Positions 1 to 10,800 of a stretch of DNA of 64,000 bases are shown here, piece by piece; the stretch's first letter is position 1; each line of letters begins with the position of its first letter. Where the stretch lies: assembly GCA_023014335.1 (NCBI GenBank), contig JAECYW010000023.1:62001-126000 (forward strand), in the 5' to 3' direction. A program made the position numbers and the translations under genes. This DNA is from Galerina marginata. Its lineage: Eukaryota; Basidiomycota; Agaricomycetes; Agaricales; Galerinaceae. The notes under the pieces were generated by a model. The model made no database searches. It had not been told where the DNA came from and worked only from the letters and a program-made list of their open reading frames with translations.

Positions 1-611
1 AAGTGCGAGGCGATAGCGCACTGCTTGGCGTGTTTCCCGAGCTTCGCCAGCCCCGCACTGCTAAGGTAGGCCTGATATTTCTATCACACCGGTTTATTAT
101 AAAGGTCCAGCTAGCAGCTTTCATGCCCACACTGTTCCCAAAAGCGACTTACTAGGAACCATCAATTCTGATCTAAACGACTACATACTCTCACGATTTC
201 TCATACGCGTAGAGAGCTAGCCACGTACGCCATCTGATTTCAAGCCATCCCGCTCGACTGATGTAGTCAAGAGTCCACAGGTACAACAAATCGAGCGTTG
301 TTCCGTACATAGAAACTCTCTGTGTTCGATGCCTGCCCTTGATGTTGTTAGCAACCCGATCAACTGAGGCAGTCCTAGGCCCTGCCTCCCGACGGCGGAA
401 AATCGTCCGGCTGAGAGGCATAATGCTCACTAATAATACAGGATATAGATAAATCTGCAACTGCATATTGGGTAGTGAGTTGTTTCATTCACTGGAGGAT
501 CTGACCCCGGAGACAGTAGTTCGTATGTGGCAACCACCAATGGTGGCATAATTTGGAGACACCTACATAAAGCTGTCCCGCATTTTGATTCCATTGTAGC
601 CCCCCACAATC
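1..611. other. Intergenic, no gene recognised
   Basis: No ORF here has a recognisable domain. A short minus-strand ORF (191-466) has no similarity I recognise and no convincing exon partners. The segment directly before 612 would hold the promoter of the DUF6534 gene; I see no clear TATA box. Confidence 0.5.
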
Positions 612-2051
612 ATGAGCGCTCAACCCATCCCTTACAACGAGCTCGATGTGCATAAGACGCTGGGTGCTTTGTCGCTAGGCGCACTTTTCTCGAGTGTCCT
701 GTTTGGGATCGCGACACTTCAGGTCTATGCCTACTATCTGCACGTTCCCAAGGACAAGTCCCGACTAAAAGGCTTCGTAAGTGTTATTTACTCTACTACT
801 AGTTTGGCCGAATTAAAACTAACACCTCTCTTCTGCAGGTTGGTTTCATATGGTACGTCAGACCGGCGCATGAATACATTCGCACCATTGATAAATTCAG
901 GTTCTGCGAGTTGGCTCATTACATATGTGTCTGCCATTTTGTCTACACGTGGACCATCACCGAGTACGGACACCCAGAGGCACTGACTGTGCGACCTCCC
1001 CCTTCAATCTCTGCCACCATTTTGATTGGTGCCTTCATCGGGCCTTCAGTTCAGGTGCGCAAAATTGTACATCTACGTAGAAAATTTCCGCTAATTGAAA
1101 GCTTAGATATTCTTCGCAGACAGAGTGAGGGTTCTGAGCCAGGGTCGTCTAATCATTCCAATCGTTTGCTGGACGGCAGCCATCGTGTTGGTTGCGATCG
1201 AGATCTTTATTTCCTTTCAGGCATTTCGATGTTCCAACGTATCGTCATTCGAAATCGAGTGGAGGTGGTGGATAATTGCTTCTCTGGGCCTGAGTGCTGC
1301 GATTGACATTGTCGAGGCCATGTCAATATGCTTCTATCTGGGGAGACTCAGATCACAATCGATGGCGAGGTAAACTATGGACTGCCTTACCCTATCACAC
1401 CGGATTATTCAATTTATTCCAGTACCGCTACGAATATTCAGACGATCATGATATGGACTATGGGTAAGTCGCTTTAACATCTTTTTGCGCTCTCTATCTC
1501 AGTTTTTGTGTAGAAACTGGGCTGTTAAAGAGTATTAGCGAGGTCTCCATAGTCATTTGGGTAAGACGTTCCTCCTAAGCATGAATACGGTCCAACTAAA
1601 AAATTCCCAGTTCATATTGATGCCCAACACTTGTAAGTCCTACATTGTACTGATTTTTACGACACACTCACATAGCTTTCACATAGTTATCTGGATAGCA
1701 TTGTTTATCTGCCTTGCAAGAAGTAAGTGTGCATGATTGTCCGTTTCGACTTTAAATTTGACGCGGGCTTAGTGCATTCTAATTCTCTACTGGTTTCGTG
1801 AGTAGTGTTTTTTCGGAATCGAAAGTTCGACGACTTCTAATGCTTTTTTTTGGCACCCATTATCTAGACTCAACTCGCGGGTCATGCTCCAACAAGTTCG
1901 TAGAAAAGCCGTGTCCTCCAACTTTGGGGCTAGCACTAATAGAGATTGCTTTCATAGCCAACAGTCTATTTGTCGAAACCGACCGAAGTTTGATCGTTCT
2001 TCGTTATCTCTTCAGCGGTCGTTTTTCTTGATCGTTCTATACCCGACCTAA
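612..2051 (+). CDS. DUF6534-type multi-pass membrane protein
   Basis: Ten exons can be joined in frame into 316 residues: 612-776, 839-852, 901-1054, 1107-1369, 1423-1463, 1514-1560, 1611-1632, 1687-1722, 1773-1797 and 1868-2051. The introns are 48-70 nt, GT-AG. The start LDVHKTLGALSLGALFSS, the pattern FIGPSVQIFFADRVRVLSQ, the MPNTFIWIAL stretch and the closing LLVSLNSR signature are those of the Agaricomycete DUF6534 family, which has about seven transmembrane helices and no proven function. If the ninth intron (GTGAGT donor at 1798) is missed the protein ends in a false stop just before SLNSR; splicing it restores the family signature. The tail after SLNSR is short and unlike that of typical members. 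Family call confident; biochemical role unknown. Confidence 0.85.
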
Positions 2052-2689
2052 CTGTATACCCTCTTTCAAAAACTCTCCTTACGTTTATTTCAAATCTTTG
2101 CTTTCTGTATTCTATTATTGTGCCCACAGTTACATAGATGTTGTCTGTCATCCTCATTTTTAAATCACGCATTCGGATGTGTGGGAGTGATTGATGGCCG
2201 GTGCTGCTAAAGGATGAAAATGGTAATATATACTCCGAATATAGCTCATCGCTTGAACGACGATTGTCAATTGCACGGTCTCGCTGGTTGCAGGTAGTTT
2301 TCTGCTGAGGCGATTTTAATCCTCGCGTTGCTGTCAACGCCAACCATTGAACGTTGACCTCGTGAGTCATGTATGAGAAACTCAAAAGCCGTCGCTGCTG
2401 ATGATACACTGTCGCTGCATGTCCCCACCATCATCGCTGTAGTTGTCCTCCTCGTCAGGCTTGTCTCAGGATACTAGGTTGTCAACAGGTAATACTCCAT
2501 AATGTCAAGTTTCACTTATTTTCGGTTGACAACCCTTTGTCGTTCATATCAATTGATGTCACTGATTATAATTTTGGTTTCTTCTTTTTTACGATTCTTA
2601 AAAAAACGAAATGGGACATGTATTTTCGCAGTAAAATATATGTTTTGATTTGGAGTAAGCCGTCAAACACTACAAGCGTCGCTCCTAAA
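2052..2689. other. Intergenic region between convergent genes
   Basis: AT-rich stretch between the 3' ends of the DUF6534 gene (+) and the BTB gene (-). A minus-strand ORF at 1966-2409 overlaps the last exon of the DUF6534 gene and has no recognisable domain, so it is treated as a shadow. Confidence 0.5.
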
Positions 2690-3788
2690 TCAATCATCTA
2701 TAAGATCGTCCCAAGCCGGGAGACCAAAACATGTCGGAAGATTATTCCACATCTCCTTGCGAGTGGCCTGGATTTGATCGCGCGTCATCGTTGTGCAAGA
2801 CGTGCAAGAAGGCGAGTTATGCCTGTACATATTCTGCCAGCTTTCGGGGCTTGTTAGCATTACCCGGCCCCAATTTTGGACTATTACCGACAGAAAACCT
2901 GCCCGGTGGGCTTTACATATCTTGGGGTGCAAACAGCCATCATTGTCGCTTAATGACCACTTCACCGTTTGAGAAATAGTCTGCCAAAAGGCTTCTCGTC
3001 CCAAGACCAAGGCCTCCTTGGCAGCAGGCATTAATTCGGTGAGCGTACCATCCTCGGCAATCGTTCCATGAAGAATCTCCTCCTGAATTAGCGAATGAGA
3101 AAAATAGAAAAGAATGGCACAACTAAAACTTACCAGGCTATAATCAGTTAAGCAGATATAATAGGTCACTGGAAGAAGCGATTGGATTCCGAACTCCAAC
3201 AGTAAGTTGGCAAAATCAAAGGCATGATAAGGAAGCCAAGGATTGGGCTCCTTATACCTTCTGTCCCATGAGTCCAGAGAGTCGGGTAGGCAGCATTTTA
3301 AGCGTTTCGTGGCTTCCTTATAAAGATCTTCAAATTCGTATTTCCTGCCGAAGCGAAGCATTGACCACAGCCGGGATAATGACGCAGCACTGGTTGGTTT
3401 ATATGCCCTGAGAAACGAAACATAAAAGAATTGACAATGAATTAAAAGAGATTTATGCATCCACTCACCTCACGTTATCGTATATGATTTCCAGGACAGT
3501 TTCCCAATCCTCCGCCGCATCATCAAAGCGGACAACTTCGCAACCTTCAATCCTTGGCTGAGTCTCCTGTAGCGCTGTAGCAAACATAGCATTGAAGAAA
3601 CTTGAATTTCGCGAAAGCACGCTTTTATGAACACGAAATTGAGTTTCTTCAGCCTCCAGGACGATACTACCGTCGTTGAACCAGATGGTTGAGCGCATTA
3701 TGGTATCCGTGTCTCCAGGCTTCGTATCATTGACTTCATCTGTCCTTTTCCGTTTTGAACTGGGTTCCACAGAGTTGGGTTGCGACAT
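2690..3788 (-). CDS. BTB/POZ domain protein
   Basis: Three exons, 3788-3469, 3407-3134 and 3082-2690, join in frame into 328 residues. The ATG at 3788 was chosen because the longer frame upstream starts only at a GTG. After a charged leader with a KRKR patch, residues ~35-110 show the fungal BTB pattern: WFNDGSIVLEAEETQFRVHK, then LSRNSSFFNAMF and an aspartate-rich segment ending in VLEIIYDNV. The remainder is helical (LYKEATKRLK, MWNNLPTCFGLP) as in the large Agaricomycete family of BTB-only proteins. BTB domains mediate dimerisation and often adapt substrates to cullin-3; which applies here cannot be read from sequence. Both introns have good GTGAGT/GTAAGT donors. The KRKR cluster could be a nuclear signal (inference). 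Confidence 0.85.
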
Positions 3789-4760
3789 TGAAAGAAACCA
3801 GAAAAACGCAGGCGACACGGCTGGTCAGATTGGAGAACAAAGGAGTCACTGGAAACGTCGGAAATTTTTGGGAAATTTCAAAAAAAAAAAAAAAGATCCG
3901 AAAAGGCAGAAATATGTCACATGATGGGATCACTCTTCCTTTCCCTTCACCACTGTCGCAATCCTCTTCTACTGCCCTTGCAAGCTCAACGAATTTGCCT
4001 TAACACCGTGGCCCATGGGACCCAAAATCTCGGATAACGCAGGACTACATTGACACTATGGCGCCGTTTTCCCCAAAACACCACCAAATCCGACTGCGAC
4101 AAGGGCGAGCAAGGTTAGCCAGTTAGGTGAATAACCACCACATTCCGTTTCATCTAACCCCAAATATTCCTCTGGTGTATAGGGTACCATGTCTGCGACG
4201 ACTGTGACATGCTCGGTTGCTGTCTTTGCGATTTTCTGTACGCGATTTTCTGGACGGCAGTTGTCGGACACGACGACAGTTGGGAGCGCTACAGGCTTAG
4301 AGTGTATCCTTCGTGCTTGTCGTTACAGGCGACTGTCAATTATGTTACCGTAAAACTTGGAAACGGGTATACCGACCTTCCCAGTTCCGTGGCCACCAAT
4401 GGAACTTGTTTCGCCGTCTCTCTTGCAGAAGACGCTTCGATTAACAGATACGATAAGTAGAAAGTGTGGTAAGCCAGTAAGTTAGCAATATATGGCGTGC
4501 GCCAGCTATTTTTGTTGACTCTAGTATTTCTCCTAGACACGCCCGCCATGGACATACAACGTAAATCAACCCAAAAAATGGCTTTGCCCATACCTTAATC
4601 GCTACTCTAACGAAGCAAGTATTCTGAAATATTTTTAGGCCCTATCTCATAATTTCCGTAGAACTTGAACGATCGCACTTCTATCCATAGCGCAAGTCAT
4701 ATTTGCCAACCCTGAGGAGGATGGGCTACGTGTCATACAGACGTTAGGAAGAGTTCACGT
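3789..4760. other. Intergenic; possible small minus-strand ORF pair
   Basis: No recognised gene. Two minus-strand ORFs (4591-4340 and 4271-4056) could be joined through an intron from about 4349 to 4292 into a protein ending in a single hydrophobic stretch (NWLTLLALVAVGFGGVLG), as in a tail-anchored or GPI-type protein. The splice is weak and no homologue is recognised, so it is not called as a gene. A run of 14 A residues lies near 3880. Confidence 0.3.
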
Positions 4761-4967
4761 TGGAGTAGTCCAATCCGTCCGGACCTGGGCGGCTGAGGCT
4801 CGGAGACGCGTCGAGCAGTGCGGAACCGCGTCGCACGCGATGGCAAGAGGCAAGCAAGAGGTGAATATCTCAACTACGCGCACACTGGCACACATACCGT
4901 GCACAGCCACTGATGGGATCTACACTATCTAATCTACGGCGAGCTCGGTCCAGATCTCACTACTACA
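4761..4967 (-). repeat. LTR, 3' copy relative to the ORF
   Basis: 207-bp direct repeat, matched base for base by eye to 7279-7485. Preceded by ACGT, the proposed target-site duplication. Confidence 0.85.
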
Positions 4968-5028
4968 TGTGCCCACCTTCACAAATGCAACGTCCACGTT
5001 GCATTTTGTTGCATCATGAACACCTATC

Positions 5029-6633
5029 TCAAGGTCTCGGTGTCGAAGGGCGGACCCACCCCAAGGTTTTCAAGACACGGCTCAGCTCGAGAAGTCGGGG
5101 GTCAACATCCCAGTCTAGAGGTGGTGGGTGGTCTGGTGGCGATGGGCAGGATAAGTTTGGGTGGGGCAGATGGGGAACATGGGCATATGGGCGAGGTGCA
5201 GGGACATGTAGATTATTAGAAACATAGTTTGAAATATAGGGAGGTTGAGAATAATGTCGACGAGGTTGAATGAAAGGCCTAGTTGAAAGGCGACGGTCAC
5301 GTCCGTTCCGATGTCGTAAAGTCCGCCATGGATTCGCGCCAGATCGTAACTCGGAAAAGTCGCGAGCAGGGAATGGAGCAGTTGTTTTGGATGGCGAGAG
5401 AGGTGTAGGTGGCAGTTGTGGAAGTAACGGGATGTCAGAGGGCTCATCAGACCATAAAAAAGGTGGTGGGGGAGTTGAAATAGTGGGAGGTTCAGGATGA
5501 GGTACTGATATTAATGGAGGGGTAATTGGCCGTTTATAGTAGGAGAAGGATTGAATAAAAGGAGGAGAAGGTTTAATAGGATGGGATGGAATGTTAAAAG
5601 TTATGGATGAACACGAAAGGGAGTGAGGTTTAGGTTTAGAAATAAATGTAGGTGGGTTGTCCAAAGGTGAGGTGAGTGTAGATAATGCTAATGAATCAGG
5701 AATGGGTGAAGGAGGAACAGATGACAAATTATTTGAGATATGCGGAGAGTTAATGACGGGATTAGACGAGATGATTGGGATAGGTGATGGTGGAATAGAG
5801 AACTCTGTTTCCAATGGATCGGTTTGAGTACCAAAGCCAACGGAGATGAAGCGGGCGGGTTCTGGGAGATCAGTTTGGGAGCTGAAGTCGACGCGGAGGC
5901 ATTGTAGTATGTCCGTTTGCATACCAGAGTTGACGCGGCAGGACAGGAGAGACGCCTGACGTCCCAATTCGTCGCGAACGGCTGCGTCACGACCGCTGGT
6001 GAACCCTCGGATAAATTCTTCGTTGCCGACCTCTCGCGAACGTTCGGAAAACTCTTCTAATGTGTCCTGATGTCGCTTCTGGTACTCGGCTTTGAGACGC
6101 TCGTTCACCGAAGCGAGCTGGGTATTGCGACCAACGTCACGGCCATCCTTGAAACCGCGTTCGAATTCTTCCTCGCGAATTAACTTTTCGTGAAGTCCGA
6201 ATTTCGTCGTTGCGTCCTGCATATCCTTCTCGTAGTCGGCTTGAAGTCGCTCTTTCGCGCGGCCCACGTTTTCCTTCCACCCGTGTTCGGTTCCCTGGGC
6301 ATACGACTGGCGTAACATATTTGCGAGCTCGTTTCGAGTAACTCGAACTGCGTCCGTTGGCAGTTTAGCCGCTGAGTTTACGGGTTCAGGATACGAAATA
6401 GCGAGGGGGATGTAAGAGATGGTGAAGGTAGTGGGGGCGGGAATGGGCCATGATTCGTCGGAATCTGTGTCGACGGATGTAGGCAGAGCGGAAGCAGAAG
6501 TGGCAGGCTCGGCGGGTAGAGACACGAGCTCTGGGGATTTAGCTGATTGCACGATGGGTGCTGTAACGGATTCGGTCCGCGAAACCTTGTTGGCGCGTTG
6601 ACGCGCGCGCTTGTCAGCAGATGCGGCAGGCAT
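5029..6633 (-). CDS. Gag-like/unknown ORF of the LTR element
   Basis: Single uninterrupted ORF of 534 residues starting MPAASADKRARQRANKVS and ending about 60 bp before the 3' LTR. The N-terminal ~95 residues are Ser/Ala/Pro-rich. Residues ~100-230 are charged and helical with an internal repeat: a motif of the type GFKDGRDVG / GFTSGRDAA / GTEHGWKENVG recurs, each time near a long Glu/Lys/Arg helix (LKAEYQKRHQDTLEEF, LQADYEKDMQD). The C-terminal half is proline- and serine-rich. I see no CCHC zinc knuckle and no capsid motif I can name. Its place between LTRs suggests a structural (Gag-type) role, but a captured host gene is possible. A ~640-bp leader separates it from the 5' LTR. Confidence 0.6.
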   Translation of the reverse strand: MPAASADKRARQRANKVSRTESVTAPIVQSAKSPELVSLPAEPATSASALPTSVDTDSDESWPIPAPTTFTISYIPLAISYPEPVNSAAKLPTDAVRVTRNELANMLRQSYAQGTEHGWKENVGRAKERLQADYEKDMQDATTKFGLHEKLIREEEFERGFKDGRDVGRNTQLASVNERLKAEYQKRHQDTLEEFSERSREVGNEEFIRGFTSGRDAAVRDELGRQASLLSCRVNSGMQTDILQCLRVDFSSQTDLPEPARFISVGFGTQTDPLETEFSIPPSPIPIISSNPVINSPHISNNLSSVPPSPIPDSLALSTLTSPLDNPPTFISKPKPHSLSCSSITFNIPSHPIKPSPPFIQSFSYYKRPITPPLISVPHPEPPTISTPPPPFLWSDEPSDIPLLPQLPPTPLSPSKTTAPFPARDFSELRSGANPWRTLRHRNGRDRRLSTRPFIQPRRHYSQPPYISNYVSNNLHVPAPRPYAHVPHLPHPNLSCPSPPDHPPPLDWDVDPRLLELSRVLKTLGWVRPSTPRP

Positions 6634-7278
6634 AATGACGGTGCGAAGGTAGGAAGGCTGTCAAAGAGCGGCCAAGGGGTGTGTGATTACGGAAAAAAAG
6701 ACATGATCTTGTTTTTAGGTGTTAAATGGGATGGGAAATCCAAATCTGAACTCAGTTTGTCGTTAAAGTGTCTGGTTAAAAAGTTATGGCAAGTTTTATG
6801 TTTTGTGAGAAAAAAAATGACCCCCAATTTTTTCGAATTTTCTCGACTTCTTGGGTTGTTCTGCGCACTTTTCAAAAAAAAATTACCCAGCTTGGACCCC
6901 TCCCCCCCCCTAAATTTCCTTATTGGGTAACTCAAGAACGCCCTGTGGGAAAAACTTCGGAGTTGCATTTTTCGATCTCCCAGCCATTTCTAAGCCCAAA
7001 GACAAGATCATGTCCTTAAACAAATTTTTACATACCCCTTGAGAGCGGCAGGCACGGAGTTTGTCGACAGGTGTCGGAATTTCACTGTTTTCGGGTTGGG
7101 CAGTGGATGCAGGTCAGCAGGGGCAGTGGGTCTCGTAGTTTGTGTCTCGGGGTTGTCAGTTCTCAGAGGGAGTGTTGTTGTCACGAAATGTTGAAATGTC
7201 GGGGTGTCCGCTGGCAGGATGAAGCCGAAAATATGGCACGAAAAAGCTGAAGTATCGAATCGCTCTGTTGTCACCAGA

Positions 7279-7485
7279 TGGAGTAGTCCAATCCGTCCGG
7301 ACCTGGGCGGCTGAGGCTCGGAGACGCGTCGAGCAGTGCGGAACCGCGTCGCACGCGATGGCAAGAGGCAAGCAAGAGGTGAATATCTCAACTACGCGCA
7401 CACTGGCACACATACCGTGCACAGCCACTGATGGGATCTACACTATCTAATCTACGGCGAGCTCGGTCCAGATCTCACTACTACA
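7279..7485 (-). repeat. LTR, 5' copy relative to the ORF
   Basis: 207-bp direct repeat apparently identical to 4761-4967, followed by ACGT. The element interior just to its left, read on the minus strand, begins with the primer-binding-site-like TGG motif. Confidence 0.85.
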
Positions 7486-7864
7486 ACGTACCTTCTGAAT
7501 CAAACCCAGTCGTCGTTTTCTTTTACTAGTAGGCACCTTGCCTATGAATAATTAATTTTATACTCCATCCACCTGTTTGTATACCCAGAGCAAGATTTCG
7601 GCAGCAGCGAGGACCGATCCCTATTCTTTTGTCGTTGTCATGATTCAAGTAGATATTCTATTTTATGTTCACCGTCAGACTTGCCTAATGACCACTCTTC
7701 AAGTTCTCTATTGCTCGACATAATTAGGGTATCCGAATAGCTATAGTGTGAAGGTTAAAATTTACATATGTTTCGTCAACGGAAATGAAAGGATGAACAC
7801 GCACTGAAAAAAAAATTAAACCGTCCATAAAAACATCACTTCAGCCCGTCGTCAATAAAAAAAA
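7486..7864. other. Intergenic
   Basis: AT-rich stretch between the LTR element and the 3' end of the large coiled-coil gene. No ORF of note; probably contains the 3' UTR of the minus-strand gene. Confidence 0.5.
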
Positions 7865-10800
7865 TCATTCAACATCAGTATCGTCCCCATCATCCCCATC
7901 CTCCGTGCCCTCATCCACCCCACCATCCCCAGCCCGCCTCACCGACGAAGACGACGACAAAGGCGATGACAGCGACTGTGAGCTCCCCCAACTCATCCCA
8001 ACCACACCACCGTCACCAGCACTGGCACGCACACTCCTCACCATCCTCCCACCCGCACCTGCTCCAGGCGCCGGACCCACACCAGCGCCTAATCCGAGCA
8101 TGTACAATGTCGACGACACCTTCCTGCTCCTCACCGCAGGCCCCACGCCCATACCCAGTGGGCTCGTGGGGGAGGTCAAGCTCAACCCCATCGGCATCCC
8201 ATATCCAAACCCGCCCAAGCCAGCACTGCCAAGCCCACCAGCAGGAGCAGGAGCATGAGAAGACGCAGCACCGAATCCGAAACTAGGCATCGGCACCTTC
8301 AACCCCAACCGCGCGAGCGGGTCTTGCACTACAGACTCATTCGAACCTCCCAAGCCAAACCCGAAGAAACTGCTCTTCCTCGATCTTTGGGCTGGATTTT
8401 GGGTCTGGAAGTTCCCGCTCGACGCTGAGTGCCGGAGTCGTGGGCTGGTCATGATCCGCCCGAACGTTTGGTGCGTTCCTGTTGGCGGCGCTGGGGAGAG
8501 GGCTGGTGCTGGGCTGCTTGGTCTTGAGGGCGCGCCGCGGATCCACGACGTCCACCCCCCTCCTGCGCCTGCTCCCGTCTGCCCATTCGCATTCGCATTC
8601 GCATTCGCATACCCGTCCCCCACCCCCACCCCGTCCCCGTCCTCATCCCTATGCTCCCCCGCCCCCTCAACGCGAACGCCATCCTCCAAAGGCAAAGACT
8701 CAGGATCATGCACCGCCCGTTTAAGCACCGCGATATCATTCTGCACATCCCCCAACTTCCTCTCAAACACCTCTCGTGCCTTCCTGACCGCTGGGTCCGT
8801 CCCGCGCACGAACGCGGTGATCTGGAGTTCCACTTGGGGTTGGGTCGGGGTATCATCGGCTGCTTCTTGGTCTTCCCGTCCTCCTCCTCCTCCTCCCGAT
8901 CCCGATCCCGTTCCAACCCCCGCCCCAACCGCACTCGCACCGGCACCCCCATCCACACCCACACCCACGCCAGACGATAACGCTAACGCCAACGCCCCAG
9001 GCACACACAGCAACGCCTCGTACCCTCTAGCCAACAACACCTCGTCCCCAACGCGGATCTCAAGCTCGACCCGCGCGTCTTCGGTGTAGTCGTCCAGTCT
9101 GCTCAGCGCGGCGTGGAGGATCTCGGGCGGGATTTGGGTGGGTGGTGCAGAAGGTGCAGGTGCAGGTGTGGAGGCCGTTGCTGGCGAGGCTGGGAACGGC
9201 TGGGAAGAGGGGTAGGAAGAGGACGGGAAGGAGGAGAAGGAAGCGTAGGAGGACGGATAGGCGCTCCCATAGCCGTTCCCATTTCCATACCCGTTCCCAG
9301 ACCCATACCCATTCGTGTATCCACCCGCATAAGACGTGGCCTTAGCACCGGCGTTCGTAATCGCAGAACCCCCAAGCGCCCCCTTGAGCCCCTCAAGCGC
9401 GAGATGGCAATCCCGAAATGCGCGCTGCAGATCATCGTATCGCTTACCCACCTTCGCGAGGTCTGCGAGGAGCGGATGCGGGGGTGGGGCGGGGTGAGCG
9501 TCGGGCTGGTCGTCTTCGTTTGCTGCTTTTTCTTCTTCTTTCAGCTTTACCTCTTGCTCTAGGTCCAGGTCCAGCCGGGGCGCGGGCAACGGCGACGGCG
9601 AGAACGATGATAACGGTGCGGAGGATGGAAATGCTGATGCTGATGCTGATGCTGATAGAGATGACGAAGACGATGCAAGGGAGGTTGAAACCCTCGAAGT
9701 TGGGCCTATCGAACTGGAAGCTGTTAAATCTAAACTCGCAGTCAAACTCGAATTCGACGTAGTCGTCCTCGTCGAAGATGCAGCGAGAACATCCAGTCCT
9801 TCTTCATCCGTCCTCAAATTCGTACTCAAGTTCGTACTCAAATTCGAGTTCGAAGCCAACTCAACGCCGTCACCCCCAACTACCGGGATCATAGAAAACA
9901 CGCGCTGCAAGCCTTCGCCTTCGCCGTCGCCGTCATACCGCTCGCCCACCCACGCTCGGTCCCCCAGGAGCAGGTGTGGGTGTGGGTGCGGGTGCGGGTG
10001 CGGGGCGGGTTGGTCTTGTGCAGGTTGTTCTGAAGCTTCCTTCAGCTCCATCGGTTCATTTTCGGTTGTTTCTTCCTTCAGTTTCTGCTCTAACTCGAGC
10101 TCGAGCCGGGGCGGGGGGGACAGTGTTGATGCTGATGCTGATGGAGATGCCGAAGACGAAGACGATACAAAGGATGTTACGGTTCTTGCAGTCGACCCTG
10201 CACTGGAAGCTGCTAAATCAAAACTCGAAGTCAAACCCAAAGTCAAAGTCGAAGTCGAAGTGGCAGTCGTAGTCGAGGGTAAGGTTGAGGGCGAGTTGGT
10301 AGGGACCGACACGGAACTCGCACTCTGCGCAGAACGACCAGGCGAGCAAGAGGAAGCTGGCAATGCCGATACCAACACCGAGGCTGACGCGGAGGACGAG
10401 GACGAGGTTTCGTCACGGGACGCTGACGCCTCGTGAAGCCCAGCTGCGTTCGATGGAAAAGTTGGCGTTGTAGGAGATGTAGAGAGAACCGGCTGTCCTT
10501 CTGTATTCGAGTTCGGGTTCGAGTTGGAGTCGACGCTGTTAACCATGGCTGCAGGGATCGTAGTCGTAGTCGTAGCCGTAGTCGAGGGTAATGGGACAGA
10601 ATCAATATGCTCTCGTACTGGAAAAGCTAGAAGATCGGCCTTTTCATGAAGAATCCGTGATGAGGGTTGCGGTTGAACCTGTGATTTCCCACTCGTAGCT
10701 GACCCTGCGGGCGACGATGAGAGTGAAGTTGAAGTCGTTGACGGCGGGAGAGACGACAAAGCCGTGGTCGCACCAAAACCAAAACCAAACGAACTCGCAG

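Larger units (their letters stand above)
4761..7485 (-). mobile_element. Compact gag-only LTR retroelement (non-autonomous)
   Basis: A 2,725-bp unit bounded by two direct repeats of 207 bp that I read as identical. Each starts TG and ends CA with short inverted ends (TGGAGTAGT / ACTACTACA). The flanks share ACGT (4757-4760 and 7486-7489), a likely 4-bp target duplication. In the minus orientation of the single large ORF, the stretch two bases after the 5' LTR starts TGGTGACAACAGAGC, which resembles a primer-binding site, and a purine-rich GAAGGTGGG precedes the 3' LTR. No protease, RT, RNase H or integrase is present, so movement would need enzymes from another element. Identical LTRs imply a recent insertion. 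Confidence 0.8.

Noticed and set aside
1798..1801. TGA seen as the end of the first DUF6534 gene (256 residues)
   Set aside because: A GTGAGT donor at 1798 and an acceptor at 1867 restore the family signature LLVSLNSR downstream, so the stop is intronic.
7008..7391. 127-codon minus ORF running from the 5' LTR into the leader
   Set aside because: It crosses the LTR/interior border and has no recognisable domain; considered a chance ORF.
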